From Anomaloglossus baeobatrachus (taxonomy: Eukaryota > Chordata > Amphibia > Anura > Aromobatidae): a stretch of DNA of 64,000 nt. The position numbers were made by a program, and so were the translations under genes. Location of the stretch: contig NW_027442223.1 of the NCBI RefSeq assembly GCF_048569485.1, positions 1 through 64,000 on the forward strand. The letters run 5' to 3'. The notes below the pieces were generated by a model that saw only the letters and a list, made by a program, of their open reading frames with translations, did not search any database and was not told the origin of the DNA. Of the stretch, positions 8,411 to 21,838 are shown one piece after another (the first letter of the stretch is position 1; each line of letters starts with the position of its first letter).

Positions 8411-9801
8411 CCTTCTTAACCCAGTTTCCAAAAGCAGAACTCAATTCACCTGATTCATATTAGCCCGATTTAATGAATTGGAAGAAAGCATACGTCTTCA
8501 TATGCACCTCAATTTGGCCCATTCACTTTTCACACTTCCTCCTTTTGTTTTTTATCTTTCACACTTTTGACTTTCTTTATTCATCCAAATAGCAAACTCA
8601 TCACCACTCAACCTGACCAACTCGGCTATGTCCCCGTGCTGCAGTTCTCTGTCTTATCTAGATCATTTGCAATTGAATGGAATAGATCCCTTTTGGACAA
8701 AGTGGATTCACCTGCTGCTGCAGTGACCACAGGTGTGATAACATCTAGAATTGGCATCTGGTGCGATCTCTCCGCTTCCACTCCAAAGAAAGTTACCTGT
8801 TTATTCCTATCATGCATTGGTTTTTGGGGTTTTCTTTGAGTAATGATGATCTCTTTAGTAGTCTGTTGGCGCCCTCTCCTGGAGGAATAGTTTGCTTGCT
8901 CTTGGACATTCTAAAAGAGAGGTCATGATAGACATTGAGCTTCTGAGCTCAATTGGGGACAGTCATGGGTGATGAATGTTTGCAACCTACTGCGAAGCCT
9001 CATACCGCAATATAAGGAACGTCAAATACTAAGAAAGGGCGGCCTATGAAAGAATTACTACTTTCAATAAGTACACTTAAACGGCTAATTGGGAATAGAA
9101 AAACTGTAAAAAGCCCTCTGAGAAAGCCCCCCTCTAACCTTTGATAGTAAGCTTTTCTGTAGTCTGCCTGTTGATGTATTTTCCGTTTGAACTGTGCACA
9201 ACATGAAGAGACGGAACACTGGCGGCTTGTCACAATGCCCCCCGATGACATCACAATAGCGCTGCTGCCTAGAAAACAAGCTGCGCAGAAGAAGTTGTTC
9301 TTTGGGTGGGAGGGTGGGCTAGTGGAAGGAGGGGGCAATCTCTTTTTTTCCCGGGTGGTAGGGGGATGACAGGAGAAGGGAAGCGGGTGGTGAGAAAGGT
9401 ACAGAGGGCAGGGTTTGGGGGCTGGGAAGGAAAGGGAAAAGATTAGGGTTTGGGGATGATGAAAGGGCTTTCTACGGGTAAGGATGGCAAAGGGTGGCAG
9501 TGACGGAAAGTCAGGCAACCTGTCCTGTCCGTCTTTTTGTATCGTGAATTGGAAAGACTGCAAGGGGGAGGGGAGTTGCTTGCGCCCTAAAGGAGGAGTT
9601 ATTCAGATTCATTGCAGTGGGCGGCGGCTGCAAAACGCACCATTCTTCTTGTTTTGGCTCTGCAAAGCAGCCTTTTCAAGGGTTGGCTTGGGTGACAAAA
9701 TGTCTTGTGTAGGCGTGGGTTTGTCTCCCTCTCGCTCTCTCTCCCTAAGATGTGTCCGGCATAGGCCAGGGTGCCACTCGAGGCCCAAACCAATTCTGGT
9801 T

Positions 9802-9988
9802 ATCGCTTCTCGGCCTTTTGGCTAAGATCAAGTGTAGTATCTGTTCTTATCAGTTTAATATCTGATACGTCCCCTATCTGGGGACCATATATTAAATGGA
9901 TTTTTAGAACAGGGAGATGGAAAAAGAGCTTGCTCTGTCCACTCCACGCATTGACCTGGTATTGCAGTACCTCCAGGAACGGTGCACC
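9802..9988 (+). ncRNA. RNU2: U2 snRNA gene, copy 6
   Basis: First intact gene after element A; matches copy 1 by eye. Confidence 0.97.
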
Positions 9989-11379
9989 CCTTCTTAACCC
10001 AGTTTCCAAAAGCAGAACTCAATTCACCTGATTCATATTAGCCCGATTTAATGAATTGGAAGAAAGCATACGTCTTCATATGCACCTCAATTTGGCCCAT
10101 TCACTTTTCACACTTCCTCCTTTTGTTTTTTATCTTTCACACTTTTGACTTTCTTTATTCATCCAAATAGCAAACTCATCACCACTCAACCTGACCAACT
10201 CGGCTATGTCCCCGTGCTGCAGTTCTCTGTCTTATCTAGATCATTTGCAATTGAATGGAATAGATCCCTTTTGGACAAAGTGGATTCACCTGCTGCTGCA
10301 GTGACCACAGGTGTGATAACATCTAGAATTGGCATCTGGTGCGATCTCTCCGCTTCCACTCCAAAGAAAGTTACCTGTTTATTCCTATCATGCATTGGTT
10401 TTTGGGGTTTTCTTTGAGTAATGATGATCTCTTTAGTAGTCTGTTGGCGCCCTCTCCTGGAGGAATAGTTTGCTTGCTCTTGGACATTCTAAAAGAGAGG
10501 TCATGATAGACATTGAGCTTCTGAGCTCAATTGGGGACAGTCATGGGTGATGAATGTTTGCAACCTACTGCGAAGCCTCATACCGCAATATAAGGAACGT
10601 CAAATACTAAGAAAGGGCGGCCTATGAAAGAATTACTACTTTCAATAAGTACACTTAAACGGCTAATTGGGAATAGAAAAACTGTAAAAAGCCCTCTGAG
10701 AAAGCCCCCCTCTAACCTTTGATAGTAAGCTTTTCTGTAGTCTGCCTGTTGATGTATTTTCCGTTTGAACTGTGCACAACATGAAGAGACGGAACACTGG
10801 CGGCTTGTCACAATGCCCCCCGATGACATCACAATAGCGCTGCTGCCTAGAAAACAAGCTGCGCAGAAGAAGTTGTTCTTTGGGTGGGAGGGTGGGCTAG
10901 TGGAAGGAGGGGGCAATCTCTTTTTTTCCCGGGTGGTAGGGGGATGACAGGAGAAGGGAAGCGGGTGGTGAGAAAGGTACAGAGGGCAGGGTTTGGGGGC
11001 TGGGAAGGAAAGGGAAAAGATTAGGGTTTGGGGATGATGAAAGGGCTTTCTACGGGTAAGGATGGCAAAGGGTGGCAGTGACGGAAAGTCAGGCAACCTG
11101 TCCTGTCCGTCTTTTTGTATCGTGAATTGGAAAGACTGCAAGGGGGAGGGGAGTTGCTTGCGCCCTAAAGGAGGAGTTATTCAGATTCATTGCAGTGGGC
11201 GGCGGCTGCAAAACGCACCATTCTTCTTGTTTTGGCTCTGCAAAGCAGCCTTTTCAAGGGTTGGCTTGGGTGACAAAATGTCTTGTGTAGGCGTGGGTTT
11301 GTCTCCCTCTCGCTCTCTCTCCCTAAGATGTGTCCGGCATAGGCCAGGGTGCCACTCGAGGCCCAAACCAATTCTGGTT

Positions 11380-11566
11380 ATCGCTTCTCGGCCTTTTGGC
11401 TAAGATCAAGTGTAGTATCTGTTCTTATCAGTTTAATATCTGATACGTCCCCTATCTGGGGACCATATATTAAATGGATTTTTAGAACAGGGAGATGGAA
11501 AAAGAGCTTGCTCTGTCCACTCCACGCATTGACCTGGTATTGCAGTACCTCCAGGAACGGTGCACC
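11380..11566 (+). ncRNA. RNU2: U2 snRNA gene, copy 7
   Basis: Matches copy 1 by eye. Confidence 0.97.
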
Positions 11567-12957
11567 CCTTCTTAACCCAGTTTCCAAAAGCAGAACTCAA
11601 TTCACCTGATTCATATTAGCCCGATTTAATGAATTGGAAGAAAGCATACGTCTTCATATGCACCTCAATTTGGCCCATTCACTTTTCACACTTCCTCCTT
11701 TTGTTTTTTATCTTTCACACTTTTGACTTTCTTTATTCATCCAAATAGCAAACTCATCACCACTCAACCTGACCAACTCGGCTATGTCCCCGTGCTGCAG
11801 TTCTCTGTCTTATCTAGATCATTTGCAATTGAATGGAATAGATCCCTTTTGGACAAAGTGGATTCACCTGCTGCTGCAGTGACCACAGGTGTGATAACAT
11901 CTAGAATTGGCATCTGGTGCGATCTCTCCGCTTCCACTCCAAAGAAAGTTACCTGTTTATTCCTATCATGCATTGGTTTTTGGGGTTTTCTTTGAGTAAT
12001 GATGATCTCTTTAGTAGTCTGTTGGCGCCCTCTCCTGGAGGAATAGTTTGCTTGCTCTTGGACATTCTAAAAGAGAGGTCATGATAGACATTGAGCTTCT
12101 GAGCTCAATTGGGGACAGTCATGGGTGATGAATGTTTGCAACCTACTGCGAAGCCTCATACCGCAATATAAGGAACGTCAAATACTAAGAAAGGGCGGCC
12201 TATGAAAGAATTACTACTTTCAATAAGTACACTTAAACGGCTAATTGGGAATAGAAAAACTGTAAAAAGCCCTCTGAGAAAGCCCCCCTCTAACCTTTGA
12301 TAGTAAGCTTTTCTGTAGTCTGCCTGTTGATGTATTTTCCGTTTGAACTGTGCACAACATGAAGAGACGGAACACTGGCGGCTTGTCACAATGCCCCCCG
12401 ATGACATCACAATAGCGCTGCTGCCTAGAAAACAAGCTGCGCAGAAGAAGTTGTTCTTTGGGTGGGAGGGTGGGCTAGTGGAAGGAGGGGGCAATCTCTT
12501 TTTTTCCCGGGTGGTAGGGGGATGACAGGAGAAGGGAAGCGGGTGGTGAGAAAGGTACAGAGGGCAGGGTTTGGGGGCTGGGAAGGAAAGGGAAAAGATT
12601 AGGGTTTGGGGATGATGAAAGGGCTTTCTACGGGTAAGGATGGCAAAGGGTGGCAGTGACGGAAAGTCAGGCAACCTGTCCTGTCCGTCTTTTTGTATCG
12701 TGAATTGGAAAGACTGCAAGGGGGAGGGGAGTTGCTTGCGCCCTAAAGGAGGAGTTATTCAGATTCATTGCAGTGGGCGGCGGCTGCAAAACGCACCATT
12801 CTTCTTGTTTTGGCTCTGCAAAGCAGCCTTTTCAAGGGTTGGCTTGGGTGACAAAATGTCTTGTGTAGGCGTGGGTTTGTCTCCCTCTCGCTCTCTCTCC
12901 CTAAGATGTGTCCGGCATAGGCCAGGGTGCCACTCGAGGCCCAAACCAATTCTGGTT

Positions 12958-13144
12958 ATCGCTTCTCGGCCTTTTGGCTAAGATCAAGTGTAGTATCTGT
13001 TCTTATCAGTTTAATATCTGATACGTCCCCTATCTGGGGACCATATATTAAATGGATTTTTAGAACAGGGAGATGGAAAAAGAGCTTGCTCTGTCCACTC
13101 CACGCATTGACCTGGTATTGCAGTACCTCCAGGAACGGTGCACC
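12958..13144 (+). ncRNA. RNU2: U2 snRNA gene, copy 8
   Basis: Matches copy 1 by eye. Confidence 0.97.
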
Positions 13145-14535
13145 CCTTCTTAACCCAGTTTCCAAAAGCAGAACTCAATTCACCTGATTCATATTAGCCC
13201 GATTTAATGAATTGGAAGAAAGCATACGTCTTCATATGCACCTCAATTTGGCCCATTCACTTTTCACACTTCCTCCTTTTGTTTTTTATCTTTCACACTT
13301 TTGACTTTCTTTATTCATCCAAATAGCAAACTCATCACCACTCAACCTGACCAACTCGGCTATGTCCCCGTGCTGCAGTTCTCTGTCTTATCTAGATCAT
13401 TTGCAATTGAATGGAATAGATCCCTTTTGGACAAAGTGGATTCACCTGCTGCTGCAGTGACCACAGGTGTGATAACATCTAGAATTGGCATCTGGTGCGA
13501 TCTCTCCGCTTCCACTCCAAAGAAAGTTACCTGTTTATTCCTATCATGCATTGGTTTTTGGGGTTTTCTTTGAGTAATGATGATCTCTTTAGTAGTCTGT
13601 TGGCGCCCTCTCCTGGAGGAATAGTTTGCTTGCTCTTGGACATTCTAAAAGAGAGGTCATGATAGACATTGAGCTTCTGAGCTCAATTGGGGACAGTCAT
13701 GGGTGATGAATGTTTGCAACCTACTGCGAAGCCTCATACCGCAATATAAGGAACGTCAAATACTAAGAAAGGGCGGCCTATGAAAGAATTACTACTTTCA
13801 ATAAGTACACTTAAACGGCTAATTGGGAATAGAAAAACTGTAAAAAGCCCTCTGAGAAAGCCCCCCTCTAACCTTTGATAGTAAGCTTTTCTGTAGTCTG
13901 CCTGTTGATGTATTTTCCGTTTGAACTGTGCACAACATGAAGAGACGGAACACTGGCGGCTTGTCACAATGCCCCCCGATGACATCACAATAGCGCTGCT
14001 GCCTAGAAAACAAGCTGCGCAGAAGAAGTTGTTCTTTGGGTGGGAGGGTGGGCTAGTGGAAGGAGGGGGCAATCTCTTTTTTTCCCGGGTGGTAGGGGGA
14101 TGACAGGAGAAGGGAAGCGGGTGGTGAGAAAGGTACAGAGGGCAGGGTTTGGGGGCTGGGAAGGAAAGGGAAAAGATTAGGGTTTGGGGATGATGAAAGG
14201 GCTTTCTACGGGTAAGGATGGCAAAGGGTGGCAGTGACGGAAAGTCAGGCAACCTGTCCTGTCCGTCTTTTTGTATCGTGAATTGGAAAGACTGCAAGGG
14301 GGAGGGGAGTTGCTTGCGCCCTAAAGGAGGAGTTATTCAGATTCATTGCAGTGGGCGGCGGCTGCAAAACGCACCATTCTTCTTGTTTTGGCTCTGCAAA
14401 GCAGCCTTTTCAAGGGTTGGCTTGGGTGACAAAATGTCTTGTGTAGGCGTGGGTTTGTCTCCCTCTCGCTCTCTCTCCCTAAGATGTGTCCGGCATAGGC
14501 CAGGGTGCCACTCGAGGCCCAAACCAATTCTGGTT

Positions 14536-14722
14536 ATCGCTTCTCGGCCTTTTGGCTAAGATCAAGTGTAGTATCTGTTCTTATCAGTTTAATATCTGAT
14601 ACGTCCCCTATCTGGGGACCATATATTAAATGGATTTTTAGAACAGGGAGATGGAAAAAGAGCTTGCTCTGTCCACTCCACGCATTGACCTGGTATTGCA
14701 GTACCTCCAGGAACGGTGCACC
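14536..14722 (+). ncRNA. RNU2: U2 snRNA gene, copy 9
   Basis: Matches copy 1 by eye. Confidence 0.97.
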
Positions 14723-16113
14723 CCTTCTTAACCCAGTTTCCAAAAGCAGAACTCAATTCACCTGATTCATATTAGCCCGATTTAATGAATTGGAAGAAAG
14801 CATACGTCTTCATATGCACCTCAATTTGGCCCATTCACTTTTCACACTTCCTCCTTTTGTTTTTTATCTTTCACACTTTTGACTTTCTTTATTCATCCAA
14901 ATAGCAAACTCATCACCACTCAACCTGACCAACTCGGCTATGTCCCCGTGCTGCAGTTCTCTGTCTTATCTAGATCATTTGCAATTGAATGGAATAGATC
15001 CCTTTTGGACAAAGTGGATTCACCTGCTGCTGCAGTGACCACAGGTGTGATAACATCTAGAATTGGCATCTGGTGCGATCTCTCCGCTTCCACTCCAAAG
15101 AAAGTTACCTGTTTATTCCTATCATGCATTGGTTTTTGGGGTTTTCTTTGAGTAATGATGATCTCTTTAGTAGTCTGTTGGCGCCCTCTCCTGGAGGAAT
15201 AGTTTGCTTGCTCTTGGACATTCTAAAAGAGAGGTCATGATAGACATTGAGCTTCTGAGCTCAATTGGGGACAGTCATGGGTGATGAATGTTTGCAACCT
15301 ACTGCGAAGCCTCATACCGCAATATAAGGAACGTCAAATACTAAGAAAGGGCGGCCTATGAAAGAATTACTACTTTCAATAAGTACACTTAAACGGCTAA
15401 TTGGGAATAGAAAAACTGTAAAAAGCCCTCTGAGAAAGCCCCCCTCTAACCTTTGATAGTAAGCTTTTCTGTAGTCTGCCTGTTGATGTATTTTCCGTTT
15501 GAACTGTGCACAACATGAAGAGACGGAACACTGGCGGCTTGTCACAATGCCCCCCGATGACATCACAATAGCGCTGCTGCCTAGAAAACAAGCTGCGCAG
15601 AAGAAGTTGTTCTTTGGGTGGGAGGGTGGGCTAGTGGAAGGAGGGGGCAATCTCTTTTTTTCCCGGGTGGTAGGGGGATGACAGGAGAAGGGAAGCGGGT
15701 GGTGAGAAAGGTACAGAGGGCAGGGTTTGGGGGCTGGGAAGGAAAGGGAAAAGATTAGGGTTTGGGGATGATGAAAGGGCTTTCTACGGGTAAGGATGGC
15801 AAAGGGTGGCAGTGACGGAAAGTCAGGCAACCTGTCCTGTCCGTCTTTTTGTATCGTGAATTGGAAAGACTGCAAGGGGGAGGGGAGTTGCTTGCGCCCT
15901 AAAGGAGGAGTTATTCAGATTCATTGCAGTGGGCGGCGGCTGCAAAACGCACCATTCTTCTTGTTTTGGCTCTGCAAAGCAGCCTTTTCAAGGGTTGGCT
16001 TGGGTGACAAAATGTCTTGTGTAGGCGTGGGTTTGTCTCCCTCTCGCTCTCTCTCCCTAAGATGTGTCCGGCATAGGCCAGGGTGCCACTCGAGGCCCAA
16101 ACCAATTCTGGTT

Positions 16114-16300
16114 ATCGCTTCTCGGCCTTTTGGCTAAGATCAAGTGTAGTATCTGTTCTTATCAGTTTAATATCTGATACGTCCCCTATCTGGGGACCAT
16201 ATATTAAATGGATTTTTAGAACAGGGAGATGGAAAAAGAGCTTGCTCTGTCCACTCCACGCATTGACCTGGTATTGCAGTACCTCCAGGAACGGTGCACC
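16114..16300 (+). ncRNA. RNU2: U2 snRNA gene, copy 10
   Basis: Matches copy 1 by eye. Confidence 0.97.
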
Positions 16301-17691
16301 CCTTCTTAACCCAGTTTCCAAAAGCAGAACTCAATTCACCTGATTCATATTAGCCCGATTTAATGAATTGGAAGAAAGCATACGTCTTCATATGCACCTC
16401 AATTTGGCCCATTCACTTTTCACACTTCCTCCTTTTGTTTTTTATCTTTCACACTTTTGACTTTCTTTATTCATCCAAATAGCAAACTCATCACCACTCA
16501 ACCTGACCAACTCGGCTATGTCCCCGTGCTGCAGTTCTCTGTCTTATCTAGATCATTTGCAATTGAATGGAATAGATCCCTTTTGGACAAAGTGGATTCA
16601 CCTGCTGCTGCAGTGACCACAGGTGTGATAACATCTAGAATTGGCATCTGGTGCGATCTCTCCGCTTCCACTCCAAAGAAAGTTACCTGTTTATTCCTAT
16701 CATGCATTGGTTTTTGGGGTTTTCTTTGAGTAATGATGATCTCTTTAGTAGTCTGTTGGCGCCCTCTCCTGGAGGAATAGTTTGCTTGCTCTTGGACATT
16801 CTAAAAGAGAGGTCATGATAGACATTGAGCTTCTGAGCTCAATTGGGGACAGTCATGGGTGATGAATGTTTGCAACCTACTGCGAAGCCTCATACCGCAA
16901 TATAAGGAACGTCAAATACTAAGAAAGGGCGGCCTATGAAAGAATTACTACTTTCAATAAGTACACTTAAACGGCTAATTGGGAATAGAAAAACTGTAAA
17001 AAGCCCTCTGAGAAAGCCCCCCTCTAACCTTTGATAGTAAGCTTTTCTGTAGTCTGCCTGTTGATGTATTTTCCGTTTGAACTGTGCACAACATGAAGAG
17101 ACGGAACACTGGCGGCTTGTCACAATGCCCCCCGATGACATCACAATAGCGCTGCTGCCTAGAAAACAAGCTGCGCAGAAGAAGTTGTTCTTTGGGTGGG
17201 AGGGTGGGCTAGTGGAAGGAGGGGGCAATCTCTTTTTTTCCCGGGTGGTAGGGGGATGACAGGAGAAGGGAAGCGGGTGGTGAGAAAGGTACAGAGGGCA
17301 GGGTTTGGGGGCTGGGAAGGAAAGGGAAAAGATTAGGGTTTGGGGATGATGAAAGGGCTTTCTACGGGTAAGGATGGCAAAGGGTGGCAGTGACGGAAAG
17401 TCAGGCAACCTGTCCTGTCCGTCTTTTTGTATCGTGAATTGGAAAGACTGCAAGGGGGAGGGGAGTTGCTTGCGCCCTAAAGGAGGAGTTATTCAGATTC
17501 ATTGCAGTGGGCGGCGGCTGCAAAACGCACCATTCTTCTTGTTTTGGCTCTGCAAAGCAGCCTTTTCAAGGGTTGGCTTGGGTGACAAAATGTCTTGTGT
17601 AGGCGTGGGTTTGTCTCCCTCTCGCTCTCTCTCCCTAAGATGTGTCCGGCATAGGCCAGGGTGCCACTCGAGGCCCAAACCAATTCTGGTT

Positions 17692-17878
17692 ATCGCTTCT
17701 CGGCCTTTTGGCTAAGATCAAGTGTAGTATCTGTTCTTATCAGTTTAATATCTGATACGTCCCCTATCTGGGGACCATATATTAAATGGATTTTTAGAAC
17801 AGGGAGATGGAAAAAGAGCTTGCTCTGTCCACTCCACGCATTGACCTGGTATTGCAGTACCTCCAGGAACGGTGCACC
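17692..17878 (+). ncRNA. RNU2: U2 snRNA gene, copy 11
   Basis: Matches copy 1 by eye. Confidence 0.97.
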
Positions 17879-19269
17879 CCTTCTTAACCCAGTTTCCAAA
17901 AGCAGAACTCAATTCACCTGATTCATATTAGCCCGATTTAATGAATTGGAAGAAAGCATACGTCTTCATATGCACCTCAATTTGGCCCATTCACTTTTCA
18001 CACTTCCTCCTTTTGTTTTTTATCTTTCACACTTTTGACTTTCTTTATTCATCCAAATAGCAAACTCATCACCACTCAACCTGACCAACTCGGCTATGTC
18101 CCCGTGCTGCAGTTCTCTGTCTTATCTAGATCATTTGCAATTGAATGGAATAGATCCCTTTTGGACAAAGTGGATTCACCTGCTGCTGCAGTGACCACAG
18201 GTGTGATAACATCTAGAATTGGCATCTGGTGCGATCTCTCCGCTTCCACTCCAAAGAAAGTTACCTGTTTATTCCTATCATGCATTGGTTTTTGGGGTTT
18301 TCTTTGAGTAATGATGATCTCTTTAGTAGTCTGTTGGCGCCCTCTCCTGGAGGAATAGTTTGCTTGCTCTTGGACATTCTAAAAGAGAGGTCATGATAGA
18401 CATTGAGCTTCTGAGCTCAATTGGGGACAGTCATGGGTGATGAATGTTTGCAACCTACTGCGAAGCCTCATACCGCAATATAAGGAACGTCAAATACTAA
18501 GAAAGGGCGGCCTATGAAAGAATTACTACTTTCAATAAGTACACTTAAACGGCTAATTGGGAATAGAAAAACTGTAAAAAGCCCTCTGAGAAAGCCCCCC
18601 TCTAACCTTTGATAGTAAGCTTTTCTGTAGTCTGCCTGTTGATGTATTTTCCGTTTGAACTGTGCACAACATGAAGAGACGGAACACTGGCGGCTTGTCA
18701 CAATGCCCCCCGATGACATCACAATAGCGCTGCTGCCTAGAAAACAAGCTGCGCAGAAGAAGTTGTTCTTTGGGTGGGAGGGTGGGCTAGTGGAAGGAGG
18801 GGGCAATCTCTTTTTTTCCCGGGTGGTAGGGGGATGACAGGAGAAGGGAAGCGGGTGGTGAGAAAGGTACAGAGGGCAGGGTTTGGGGGCTGGGAAGGAA
18901 AGGGAAAAGATTAGGGTTTGGGGATGATGAAAGGGCTTTCTACGGGTAAGGATGGCAAAGGGTGGCAGTGACGGAAAGTCAGGCAACCTGTCCTGTCCGT
19001 CTTTTTGTATCGTGAATTGGAAAGACTGCAAGGGGGAGGGGAGTTGCTTGCGCCCTAAAGGAGGAGTTATTCAGATTCATTGCAGTGGGCGGCGGCTGCA
19101 AAACGCACCATTCTTCTTGTTTTGGCTCTGCAAAGCAGCCTTTTCAAGGGTTGGCTTGGGTGACAAAATGTCTTGTGTAGGCGTGGGTTTGTCTCCCTCT
19201 CGCTCTCTCTCCCTAAGATGTGTCCGGCATAGGCCAGGGTGCCACTCGAGGCCCAAACCAATTCTGGTT

Positions 19270-19456
19270 ATCGCTTCTCGGCCTTTTGGCTAAGATCAAG
19301 TGTAGTATCTGTTCTTATCAGTTTAATATCTGATACGTCCCCTATCTGGGGACCATATATTAAATGGATTTTTAGAACAGGGAGATGGAAAAAGAGCTTG
19401 CTCTGTCCACTCCACGCATTGACCTGGTATTGCAGTACCTCCAGGAACGGTGCACC
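19270..19456 (+). ncRNA. RNU2: U2 snRNA gene, copy 12
   Basis: Matches copy 1 by eye; last intact gene before the locus interrupted by element B. Confidence 0.97.
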
Positions 19457-20847
19457 CCTTCTTAACCCAGTTTCCAAAAGCAGAACTCAATTCACCTGAT
19501 TCATATTAGCCCGATTTAATGAATTGGAAGAAAGCATACGTCTTCATATGCACCTCAATTTGGCCCATTCACTTTTCACACTTCCTCCTTTTGTTTTTTA
19601 TCTTTCACACTTTTGACTTTCTTTATTCATCCAAATAGCAAACTCATCACCACTCAACCTGACCAACTCGGCTATGTCCCCGTGCTGCAGTTCTCTGTCT
19701 TATCTAGATCATTTGCAATTGAATGGAATAGATCCCTTTTGGACAAAGTGGATTCACCTGCTGCTGCAGTGACCACAGGTGTGATAACATCTAGAATTGG
19801 CATCTGGTGCGATCTCTCCGCTTCCACTCCAAAGAAAGTTACCTGTTTATTCCTATCATGCATTGGTTTTTGGGGTTTTCTTTGAGTAATGATGATCTCT
19901 TTAGTAGTCTGTTGGCGCCCTCTCCTGGAGGAATAGTTTGCTTGCTCTTGGACATTCTAAAAGAGAGGTCATGATAGACATTGAGCTTCTGAGCTCAATT
20001 GGGGACAGTCATGGGTGATGAATGTTTGCAACCTACTGCGAAGCCTCATACCGCAATATAAGGAACGTCAAATACTAAGAAAGGGCGGCCTATGAAAGAA
20101 TTACTACTTTCAATAAGTACACTTAAACGGCTAATTGGGAATAGAAAAACTGTAAAAAGCCCTCTGAGAAAGCCCCCCTCTAACCTTTGATAGTAAGCTT
20201 TTCTGTAGTCTGCCTGTTGATGTATTTTCCGTTTGAACTGTGCACAACATGAAGAGACGGAACACTGGCGGCTTGTCACAATGCCCCCCGATGACATCAC
20301 AATAGCGCTGCTGCCTAGAAAACAAGCTGCGCAGAAGAAGTTGTTCTTTGGGTGGGAGGGTGGGCTAGTGGAAGGAGGGGGCAATCTCTTTTTTTCCCGG
20401 GTGGTAGGGGGATGACAGGAGAAGGGAAGCGGGTGGTGAGAAAGGTACAGAGGGCAGGGTTTGGGGGCTGGGAAGGAAAGGGAAAAGATTAGGGTTTGGG
20501 GATGATGAAAGGGCTTTCTACGGGTAAGGATGGCAAAGGGTGGCAGTGACGGAAAGTCAGGCAACCTGTCCTGTCCGTCTTTTTGTATCGTGAATTGGAA
20601 AGACTGCAAGGGGGAGGGGAGTTGCTTGCGCCCTAAAGGAGGAGTTATTCAGATTCATTGCAGTGGGCGGCGGCTGCAAAACGCACCATTCTTCTTGTTT
20701 TGGCTCTGCAAAGCAGCCTTTTCAAGGGTTGGCTTGGGTGACAAAATGTCTTGTGTAGGCGTGGGTTTGTCTCCCTCTCGCTCTCTCTCCCTAAGATGTG
20801 TCCGGCATAGGCCAGGGTGCCACTCGAGGCCCAAACCAATTCTGGTT

Positions 20848-20884
20848 ATCGCTTCTCGGCCTTTTGGCTAAGATCAAGTGTAGT
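20848..20884 (+). pseudogene. RNU2: U2 5' fragment, nt 1-37, left flank of element B (locus 13)
   Basis: Normal promoter and normal nt 1-37 (A at nt 30 is retained), ending at the same base as the outer fragment beside element A. Confidence 0.9.
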
Positions 20885-21180
20885 GTTGTTCGAAGAGGTG
20901 GTTTAAGCTCCAGGCCACCTTAGTACAATGATACAATGCACACTGGAAGGTTGCGCTTGCTAGTACTCTGGGTGGATAGTATATTCATCTAGTGGAAAAC
21001 ATGGCCCTACCAGGATCGAGGCTATTAGACTGAGTAAGGATGGGGGGCTATGGTACAACGTGCCCCAGGACTGACGACCCTGGAGTGAGTCTGAGCTTGC
21101 TGGCTTGGGACCCCGGCAAGCCTTGGGCTCTGTAGCACACCGTACCTTGCCTTTTCATACTTTTTGAGCATATTACCCTA

Positions 21181-21201
21181 TCCCGGCCTTCTGGCTAGGA
21201 A
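21181..21201 (+). other. U2 stem-loop I mimic (M1) in element B
   Basis: The 21-base core is identical to that of element A although flanking bases differ (ATTACCCTA here, ATTGCTCTA in A). Confidence 0.65.
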
Positions 21202-21224
21202 GGGAAATTTTTATAATCCCGGTC

Positions 21225-21430
21225 GGAGGTCTGGTCAGCTTTGGGCTGAGAAACTAACACCCGGTTGGAGGTCCGGGTCAGCTTCGGCTGAGAAACCAAC
21301 ACCCGGTTGGAGGTCTGGGTCAGCTTCGGCTGAGAAACCAACACCCGGTTGGAGGTCCGGTTAGCCTTGGGCTGAGAAACCAACACCGGTTGACGGTCCG
21401 GGCAGTTTCGGCTGCGAAACCAACAACTAG
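21225..21430 (+). repeat. Tandem 42-bp hairpin modules in element B (4 plus a degenerate fifth)
   Basis: Modules start at 21225, 21267, 21309 and 21351 (41 bp), with the degenerate one at 21392-21430. The first and the last two modules resemble the corresponding end modules of element A, so the copy-number difference arose in the uniform middle modules. The UUCG hairpins and outer stems are kept. Confidence 0.8.
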
Positions 21431-21493
21431 TAGCTCTCTACTCCACTTGGGTAAGATGCCTGGGTGGACGCTGGGAGCAACGACAAGGCTCAA

Positions 21494-21509
21494 CCAGGCT
21501 TCGGCTTGG
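21494..21509 (+). other. Isolated UUCG hairpin in element B
   Basis: Same six-pair hairpin as at 8069-8084 in element A. Confidence 0.6.
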
Positions 21510-21535
21510 GGGAGCACCGAAGATCCCTGACCCTT

Positions 21536-21556
21536 GCTGTGGCCTTCTGGCTCGGA
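21536..21556 (+). other. Second U2-like motif (M2) in element B
   Basis: Same sequence as 8111-8131, including the shared 12-mer GGCCTTCTGGCT. Confidence 0.4.
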
Positions 21557-21688
21557 GGGACGGGGTTGATTTTTGGGGACCCTCTCCTCACGGTGGGGTC
21601 CACACGAATCCTAGCCTTTGCACTGTTTTTGGTGTGACTTCGGTCATGCATTTTTTGTGGTGCTTTGGAAAGCTTCATTAAATCAAAA

Positions 21689-21838
21689 ATCTGTTCTTAT
21701 CAGTTTAATATCTGATACGTCCCCTATCTGGGGACCATATATTAAATGGATTTTTAGAACAGGGAGATGGAAAAAGAGCTTGCTCTGTCCACTCCACGCA
21801 TTGACCTGGTATTGCAGTACCTCCAGGAACGGTGCACC
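21689..21838 (+). pseudogene. RNU2: U2 3' fragment, nt 38-187, right flank of element B (locus 13)
   Basis: Gene resumes at nt 38 and is complete to its 3' end and 3' box; separated from its promoter by element B. Confidence 0.9.

Larger units (their letters stand above)
20885..21688 (+). mobile_element. Element B: second copy of the short U2-targeted retroelement
   Basis: An 804-bp insertion at U2 nt 37|38. It shares 20934-21688 with element A, with scattered substitutions, and has its own 49-bp 5' end (from GTTGTTCGAAGAGG) that A lacks. It ends TTAAATCAAAAA, very like the Keno tail TTAAATCAAAAAA. It has four 42-bp modules plus the degenerate one, against five plus one in A; that single-module difference and the longer A-tail account for the length difference of the shared part. 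No protein-coding frame. The few bases TGTTC near its start echo U2 nt 41-45 and may be target-derived, but no clean target duplication is visible. Confidence 0.8.
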
